Shown: positions 13,789-17,910 of the stretch, in pieces
Layout: the number at the start of each line of letters is the position of its first letter
Position numbering within the stretch: the stretch's first letter is position 1
Source of the DNA: Lysobacter_F sp035645555
GTDB taxonomy: Bacteria > Pseudomonadota > Gammaproteobacteria > Xanthomonadales > Xanthomonadaceae
Length of the DNA: 17,910 nucleotides
Reading direction: 5' to 3'
Assembly: GCA_035645555.1 (NCBI GenBank)
Contig: DASQMI010000054.1
Coordinates: 1 to 17,910 of the forward strand
Position numbers and translations under genes: made by a program
The notes under the pieces: model-generated
Seen by the model: only the letters and a program-made list of their open reading frames with translations
What the model was told of the DNA's origin: nothing
The model's database searches: none

Positions 13789-16247
13789 GGGAGGGAATCG
13801 GAGAGGTCGTCGTCGCCGGAACGGCGGTTGAGGGCCGACGGCGGCACGAGGTAGAGGTCGTCGCGGTCGTAGCCGAGAATAGCACGGCGCAACACGCGCT
13901 CCGTGTTCTGGCCGGCCGAGCCCAGGCCCTTCAGTTCAAACTCCACCTGGATCGAGTTGTTCAGCTCGCCGGTGCGGTTGCGCAGGTAGCGGCGGCCGAC
14001 CAGGCGCACCGCCAGACAGCAGCTTTCCCATTGCACGCCGGCAATGGTTTCGAGCTCCTTCTCGTCCAGCAGCGAGTAGTAGTAGCGCCCGACCACGCTC
14101 CAGTTCTGGTTGATCGGGTACAGGAACGAGAAGTCGACCTGTTCGAGCAGGTCGTTGCGGCTGCCCGGATCGCGGCGGTAGCGGTAGCCGATGTTGACGA
14201 TGCCGCCTTCGCCGATCAGGTAGCGCACGCGCAGGCTCGCCAGGTCTTCGCGGCGGAACTTCGGGTTCCACTGGTAGGCGGCGTTGATGGTCCAGCGATC
14301 GCTCGGCGCGAAGCTCGCATCCACCACCCACGCCGACTTGCCCTGCTCGATGGGCGGCTCGCCGGCGTTCAGCCGCACCCGGCTGTCGTCGAGGTACTGA
14401 ATCTGGCCGAGGCTCAACGCGAGGCGCTCGCGACCGTCGTCCTCGCTGATGAAGCGGGTGGTGAGCGCGGTGGTGATCTGGTGCGCGTCGGCCTGGCGGT
14501 CGGCACCGGTGTAGCGGTTGTCGCGGAACAGCTGTCCCCAGCTGAACGACATCAGGTTGGTGTCGAAGACCGGCAGGTCGTCCTGGTTCTCGTAGGGCAC
14601 GCGCAGGTAGTACACGCGCGGCTCCAGCGTCTGCAGGAAGCGCTCGCCACGATAGCTGAAGGAACGGTCGAAGTAGACGCCGGCGTCGAGCGAGGTGATC
14701 GGCAGCGAGCGGCTGGGACTGCGCTCGCGGAACTGCGCGTCCAGCGCCGGGGTGTAGGGGATGCCGTTCTCGATCGCGAACGCGCGCGCGCGCGCCTCGG
14801 CGACTTCGTCCGCCTTGTCGTCGTCGAGCGCGTAGCCGGTGTAGCGCCAGGCGACGCGCGGGCGCACGAACCAGGCGGCGCCTTCGAAGCTGGCGCCGAG
14901 CCACGGGCGCGCGTCGAAGCGGCTGCCGCCGCCGAATTCCTCGTGGTCGAAGCGCACTGCCTCGGCATCGACGCCGGCCTCGAACCAGGTGGCGAACGGC
15001 TGCGCCCAGCGCACTACCGCGCGCGGCAGCCGGTGGTAGGGCAGGTTGGCTTCGCTGAGCGTGTAGTCGGCGAGCTGGTAGTGATCCGCCGACAGGCTGG
15101 CTTCCCAGTGCCGGCCGCGCCCGAACAGGCCCATGCCGCTGGTGGTGAAATAGCCCGAGTTGCTCAGCGTGCTGCTGCTGAAATCCTCGATGTAGTGGTC
15201 GTCGCTGACCCAGTTGAGGTCGGCGCGCGCGTACCAGCGGTTGTCGAGGCGGTGGAACGCGTCGAGGTGGAAGTTGCCGCGGTTGTTGCCCGGGCGCTCG
15301 TCGCCGCTGACCACGCCGTCGCGGTTGTCGTCGTAGCGCTCCGGCTCGTCGTCCGGCAACTGGTCGTTCGGCATCCACACGCCGCCGACGCGGCCGTTGC
15401 CCTGCGGATAAAGCCAACGGAACTCGCCGCCGAGCGCGACGCCGCGCTTGCTCATCAGTCGCGGCTCGAGGGTGGCGTCGTAGTTCGGCGCGAGGTTCAG
15501 GTAGATCGGCTGCCGCCAGTCGAAGCCGTTGCGACCGGAATTGCCGATCCGCGGATACAGCAGGCCGGTGCGGCGGCGATCGTCGACCGGGAACATGAAC
15601 CATGGCACGTACAGCACCGGTACCTTGCCGATCCGCAGGGTGGCGTTGCGCGCCACGCCCATACCCTCGGCGGTGTCGATGTCGATGCGGCTCGCCCGTA
15701 GCTCCCAGGCGCGCTGCGAAGGCGCGCAGGTCGAATAGGTCGAGCCGACCAGCGTGCCCTGGTCGCCCTCCAGCTCCACCCGCGCGGCGCCGCCATTGCC
15801 GCGGCGGCGGGTCAGCTGGTAGCGCACGTCCTCGATGCGGTGGCTGTCCTGCTCCTGGTTGCCCTGCGCGCGCGCGGCGGTCAGGCGCATGCCGGAGTCC
15901 TGGTAGCGCACGCTGCCCTCGGCGACGTAGGTGCCGGTCTCCGGGTTGTAGGTCAGGCGGTCGGTGCCGAGAAACTGGTCGCCGCGGGTGAGCGCGACGT
16001 TGCCGCGGATCACCGCGCTGTCGCTGGCTTCGCCCTCGAGCTGGCCATCGAGCACGTTGCCGGAGATGTCGGTCGGCAGCTGGACGCGGGTCTGGGCGTC
16101 GCCGGTCGGCGCCGGGGCGTCCGGGAACACCGGCACCACGTCCTCGATCGGGCACAGGCCCCAGTTCTCCTCCTCCTCGGCGGCATGCGCGGGCAGCGCG
16201 AGCGCGATGCAGAGCGATAACGGAAGCAGGCGGAGAGGTTTGTGCAC
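13785..16247 (-). CDS. lptD: LPS-assembly outer-membrane protein LptD
   Basis: 820-aa beta-barrel that, with lipoprotein LptE, inserts LPS into the outer leaflet. I choose GTG 16247 (MHKPLRLLPLSLCIALALPAHA), which places a signal peptide at the start; the frame is open 46 codons further, but that part lacks a signal and would overlap the msrB start region. The OstA/LptD jellyroll is about 55-210 (VIRGNVALTRGDQFLGTDRL, GVARNATLRIGKVPVLYVPWFMFP) and the barrel follows, ending GYDRDDLYLVPPSAL. The four Cys needed for the two LptD disulfides are present: C32, C174, C743 and C744 (E. coli C31, C173, C724, C725). Residues 306-317 match an EF-hand calcium loop, unusual for this family. In E. coli the lptD-surA operon is sigmaE-driven; I could not find a sigmaE site here. 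Confidence 0.96.
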   Translation of the reverse strand: MHKPLRLLPLSLCIALALPAHAAEEEENWGLCPIEDVVPVFPDAPAPTGDAQTRVQLPTDISGNVLDGQLEGEASDSAVIRGNVALTRGDQFLGTDRLTYNPETGTYVAEGSVRYQDSGMRLTAARAQGNQEQDSHRIEDVRYQLTRRRGNGGAARVELEGDQGTLVGSTYSTCAPSQRAWELRASRIDIDTAEGMGVARNATLRIGKVPVLYVPWFMFPVDDRRRTGLLYPRIGNSGRNGFDWRQPIYLNLAPNYDATLEPRLMSKRGVALGGEFRWLYPQGNGRVGGVWMPNDQLPDDEPERYDDNRDGVVSGDERPGNNRGNFHLDAFHRLDNRWYARADLNWVSDDHYIEDFSSSTLSNSGYFTTSGMGLFGRGRHWEASLSADHYQLADYTLSEANLPYHRLPRAVVRWAQPFATWFEAGVDAEAVRFDHEEFGGGSRFDARPWLGASFEGAAWFVRPRVAWRYTGYALDDDKADEVAEARARAFAIENGIPYTPALDAQFRERSPSRSLPITSLDAGVYFDRSFSYRGERFLQTLEPRVYYLRVPYENQDDLPVFDTNLMSFSWGQLFRDNRYTGADRQADAHQITTALTTRFISEDDGRERLALSLGQIQYLDDSRVRLNAGEPPIEQGKSAWVVDASFAPSDRWTINAAYQWNPKFRREDLASLRVRYLIGEGGIVNIGYRYRRDPGSRNDLLEQVDFSFLYPINQNWSVVGRYYYSLLDEKELETIAGVQWESCCLAVRLVGRRYLRNRTGELNNSIQVEFELKGLGSAGQNTERVLRRAILGYDRDDLYLVPPSALNRRSGDDDLSDSLP
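15297..15332 (-). other. EF-hand-like loop (DDNRDGVVSGDE) within LptD
   Basis: Codons for LptD residues 306-317 spell a 12-residue loop with D at 1, N at 3, D at 5, G at 6, V at 8, S at 9 and E at 12. This satisfies the canonical EF-hand pattern. It lies in a charged insertion (from PNDQLPDDEPERYD to ERPGNNRGN) between predicted barrel strands. Confidence 0.6.
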
Positions 16248-16298
16248 GCGAGCACCGTTCCGTCGGGCGGATAAACGGCCGCTAGCTTGCCGGAACCC

Positions 16299-16327
16299 TT
16301 GCGATGCGGCAATGCGGACGCCATCTT
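16299..16327 (+). promoter_or_regulatory. Possible sigma70-type promoter for msrB
   Basis: TTGCGA (16299-16304, four of six to TTGACA) and CATCTT (16322-16327, three of six to TATAAT) are separated by 17 bp in the 122-bp divergent gap between lptD and msrB. The downstream leader carries GGAGG at 16359-16363. The match is weak and is offered mainly because the spacing and position are right. Confidence 0.25.
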
Positions 16328-16369
16328 CGCGGTATCCGCTTTCATCCACGGTCCATCCGGAGGCGCGCC

Positions 16370-16771
16370 ATGTCCGACCTGCCACGCACCGACGAGGAAT
16401 GGCGCGCGCGGTTGACGCCGGAGCAGTACGCGGTCTGCCGCTGCTCGGCCACCGAGCGTGCGTTCACCGGCAAGTACTGGAACCACAAGGCGCCCGGCAC
16501 GTACGTCTGTGCCGGCTGCCGGACTCCGCTGTTCGCGTCCGCCGCCAAGTACGACTCCGGGTCCGGCTGGCCGAGCTTCTGGCAGCCGGTCGCGGCTGCG
16601 GCGGTGAGCGAACACGAGGACGCCAGGCATGGCATGCGCCGCACCGAGGTGCGCTGCGCGCGCTGTGATTCGCACCTGGGTCACGTGTTCCCGGACGGGC
16701 CGCCTCCGACCGGGCTGCGCTACTGCATCAATTCCGCGGCGCTCGACTTCGTGCCGCAGGAGGACCGCTGA
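16370..16771 (+). CDS. msrB: Peptide-methionine (R)-S-oxide reductase MsrB
   Basis: 133-aa cytosolic repair enzyme reducing the R epimer of methionine sulfoxide in proteins. ATG 16370 has a strong GGAGG (16359-16363) 6 nt upstream. Zinc is held by two CxxC pairs, C47/C50 (VCAGC) and C96/C99 (RCARC). GSGWPSFWQP (64-73) and SHLGHVFPDGPPPTGLRYCINSAAL are the family signatures, with the catalytic residue Cys119 in RYCIN. Cys23 and Cys25 (VCRCSATE) are candidates for a resolving role but that is not established. It is transcribed divergently from lptD and ends 5 bp before the convergent HDAC-family gene. The frame opens earlier (16304), but the upstream codons lack family character. Confidence 0.97.
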   Translation: MSDLPRTDEEWRARLTPEQYAVCRCSATERAFTGKYWNHKAPGTYVCAGCRTPLFASAAKYDSGSGWPSFWQPVAAAAVSEHEDARHGMRRTEVRCARCDSHLGHVFPDGPPPTGLRYCINSAALDFVPQEDR

Positions 16772-16781
16772 GCGATTCAGC
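16767..16781. other. Short hairpin across the msrB / HDAC-family convergent stops
   Basis: GCTGA (16767-16771) and TCAGC (16777-16781) pair around a GCGAT loop, so both stop codons lie in the stem. Five base pairs and no T-tract make this a weak terminator candidate. It is noted because it mirrors the folA/apaH junction. Confidence 0.25.
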
Positions 16782-17706
16782 CCAGCAGCGCATCGACGTG
16801 CGCCACGCTGCACTCGCGCAGCGCGGTGAGGTCGTACCCGCCTTCCAGCATCGATACCACGCGGCCGTGCGCATGGCGATCGGCCAGCGCGACGAGCTGC
16901 GCGGTCAGCCAGGCATAGTCGCCGGCGTCGAGCTGCAGCTGCGCCAGCGGATCGCGCCGGTGTGCGTCGAAGCCGGCGGAGATCAGCAGCAGTTGCGGGC
17001 GGAACGCGTCGATCGCCGGCAGCAACTGGTCGCACCAGGCGGCGCGAAACCCCGGCCCATCGGTACGCGGTGCCAGCGGCGCGTTGACCACGTTGCCGAC
17101 TCCGCGTTCGTTGGCGAAGCCGCTGTCCGGATACAGCGGCACCTGGTGCGAACTGACGAACAGCACGCGCGGCTCGTGCTCGAAGATCGCCTGGGTGCCG
17201 TTGCCGTGGTGGACGTCGAAGTCGGCGATCGCCACCCGCGCCAAGCCGTGGTGCTCGAGCGCGTGCGCGGCCGCGAGCGCGACGTTGTTGAACAGGCAGA
17301 AGCCCATCGCCACGTCGGCGGTGGCGTGGTGGCCGGGCGGGCGCACCGCGCAGAAGGCGCGGCGCGCATGGCCGCCGAGCACCGCGTCGACCGCGGCGAT
17401 GCCGGCGCCGGCGGCGTGCAGCGCGGCATCGGCGGAAGCTGGCGACAGGAACGTATCGGGGTCGAGCGGGAACGTCCCGTGCTCGACCCGGGTGTCGAGT
17501 ACCGTCGCGAGCAGTTCGGGCGTGTGCACGCGCAGCAGCTGGCCGCGGCTGGCGCGCGGCGCGTCCTCCCAACCCTGTGCCGGGTACGCGGCACGCAGGG
17601 CGTCCAGCACGGCCTGCAGCCGCGCCGGACGTTCGGCATGCAGCGGGCCGGGGTCGTGCGCGAGGCAGACGGGATGGGTGAACAGGCGCAGCGCGACGGT
17701 GGTCAT
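16777..17706 (-). CDS. Histone-deacetylase-family zinc amidohydrolase
   Basis: 309-aa member of the arginase/deacetylase superfamily (class II HDAC-like, as in bacterial HDAH, acetoin-utilisation AcuC-like and acetylpolyamine amidohydrolases). Active-site motifs are complete: RPPGHHA (122-128, catalytic His126/His127), DFDVHHGNGTQ (162-172, Zn ligands Asp164 and His166), SAGFDAH (243-249, Zn ligand Asp247) and EGGYDL (288-293, transition-state Tyr291). No signal peptide, so cytosolic. The natural substrate (acetyl-lysine protein, acetylpolyamine or another amide) cannot be decided from sequence. The ATG at 17706 is 1 bp after the stop of the cobalamin adenosyltransferase gene, so these two are one operon and translationally coupled. 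Confidence 0.92.
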   Translation of the reverse strand: MTTVALRLFTHPVCLAHDPGPLHAERPARLQAVLDALRAAYPAQGWEDAPRASRGQLLRVHTPELLATVLDTRVEHGTFPLDPDTFLSPASADAALHAAGAGIAAVDAVLGGHARRAFCAVRPPGHHATADVAMGFCLFNNVALAAAHALEHHGLARVAIADFDVHHGNGTQAIFEHEPRVLFVSSHQVPLYPDSGFANERGVGNVVNAPLAPRTDGPGFRAAWCDQLLPAIDAFRPQLLLISAGFDAHRRDPLAQLQLDAGDYAWLTAQLVALADRHAHGRVVSMLEGGYDLTALRECSVAHVDALLG

Positions 17707-17707
17707 C

Positions 17708-17910
17708 TCAGCCGCGGCGGCGTTCGTGGTTCCAGAGCACTTCGCCGTGTCCGCTCGCGCGCGCCAGCACGCGCGCCAGCACGAACAGCAGGTCGGACAG
17801 GCGGTTGAGATAGCGCACCGCTTCCGGGCGCACCGCGTCGTGCCGCGACAGCGTCACCACCTCGCGCTCGGCGCGGCGCACCACGGTGCGCGCGAGATGA
17901 CAGCGCGCGG
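17708..17910 (-). CDS. Cob(I)alamin adenosyltransferase, PduO type, C-terminal part only
   Basis: Only the last 67 or so codons are in the window; the gene continues beyond the right edge. Translation gives ARCHLARTVVRRAEREVV, then AVRYLNRLSDLLFVLARVLA and the terminal EVLWNHERRRG. This is the classic C-terminus of PduO-type ATP:corrinoid adenosyltransferases: the CHLARTVVRRAER helix contains the conserved Arg/Glu of the ATP/corrinoid site, and RYLNRLSDLLF is the family signature. The enzyme makes adenosylcobalamin from cob(I)alamin and ATP in the cytosol. In many bacteria that scavenge cobamides this is the gene for that last step. It precedes the HDAC-family gene in the same operon. Confidence 0.93.
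   Translation of the reverse strand, partial: ARCHLARTVVRRAEREVVTLSRHDAVRPEAVRYLNRLSDLLFVLARVLARASGHGEVLWNHERRRG

Noticed and set aside
12598..13854. Long plus-strand frame opposite surA
   Set aside because: Mirror frame of a fully conserved SurA; composition is that of a shadow frame.
13779..15701. 640-codon open frame on the plus strand opposite lptD
   Set aside because: It is antisense to a complete LptD with all four disulfide cysteines. The translation is Val/Ala/Arg-rich with no recognisable domain.
16292..16298. GGAACCC resembling a sigmaE -35 element
   Set aside because: It faces msrB rather than lptD, and no TCTGA/TCAAA-like -10 lies about 16 bp downstream.
16248..16385. 46-codon N-terminal extension of LptD to the ATG at 16385
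   Set aside because: The added residues are not a signal sequence and would overlap the msrB start region. The GTG at 16247 begins a proper signal peptide and aligns all cysteines with E. coli LptD.
1..17910. tRNA or rRNA genes, CRISPR arrays, insertion sequences, phage or defence genes
   Set aside because: None seen on reading both strands; every major coding block is an identifiable chromosomal gene and the gaps are too short to hold such elements.

Overview
The window is about 18 kb of very GC-rich, tightly packed chromosomal DNA from a gammaproteobacterium. The protein flavour (ApaH with a GDLQG motif, an LptD with an acidic insertion, paired TPM-domain proteins behind LemA, GTG starts) and the base composition suggest Xanthomonadaceae/Lysobacteraceae, in the Lysobacter/Luteimonas/Stenotrophomonas range. 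That placement is inferred from family resemblance and was not searched. I see no mobile element, tRNA, rRNA, CRISPR array, phage gene or defence cassette. Nearly all the DNA is core housekeeping and envelope biology.

Left part (1-6479, all + strand): a truncated OmpR-type response regulator and its sensor kinase; a secreted isoaspartyl peptidase/asparaginase of the Ntn-hydrolase class; diacylglycerol kinase DgkA; a TerC-family membrane protein; then a compact LemA lipoprotein - secreted TPM/YgcG protein - cytosolic TPM protein cluster. Every stretch between genes is under about 125 bp. Several of these gaps hold GC-rich stem-loops, and one of them buries the lemA ribosome-binding site.

Middle (6536-9340, + strand): lgt - thyA - small exported DUF2059-like protein - folA. 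Lgt lipidates prolipoproteins such as LemA. ThyA makes dTMP and produces dihydrofolate, which FolA (DHFR) recycles. A secreted protein of unknown function sits 2 bp upstream of folA.

Right-centre (16247 down to 9346, - strand): lptD - surA - pdxA - rsmA - apaG - apaH, the same order as in Escherichia coli, again with folA converging on apaH. LptD inserts LPS into the outer membrane and SurA is the chaperone for LptD and other porins. PdxA makes vitamin B6, RsmA methylates 16S rRNA and ApaH degrades Ap4A. lptD/surA and pdxA/rsmA overlap by ATGA, and surA/pdxA are 2 bp apart. A terminator-like hairpin with five T and a possible leaderless promoter separate rsmA from apaGH.

Right end: divergent msrB (methionine sulfoxide reductase B, + strand), then on the - strand a histone-deacetylase-family hydrolase 1 bp downstream of a PduO-type cobalamin adenosyltransferase that runs off the window.

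I did not find a convincing undescribed multi-gene system. The observations most worth testing are the hairpin over the lemA Shine-Dalgarno, an EF-hand-like loop inside LptD, a candidate leaderless apaG start, and the exported protein wedged between thyA and folA.
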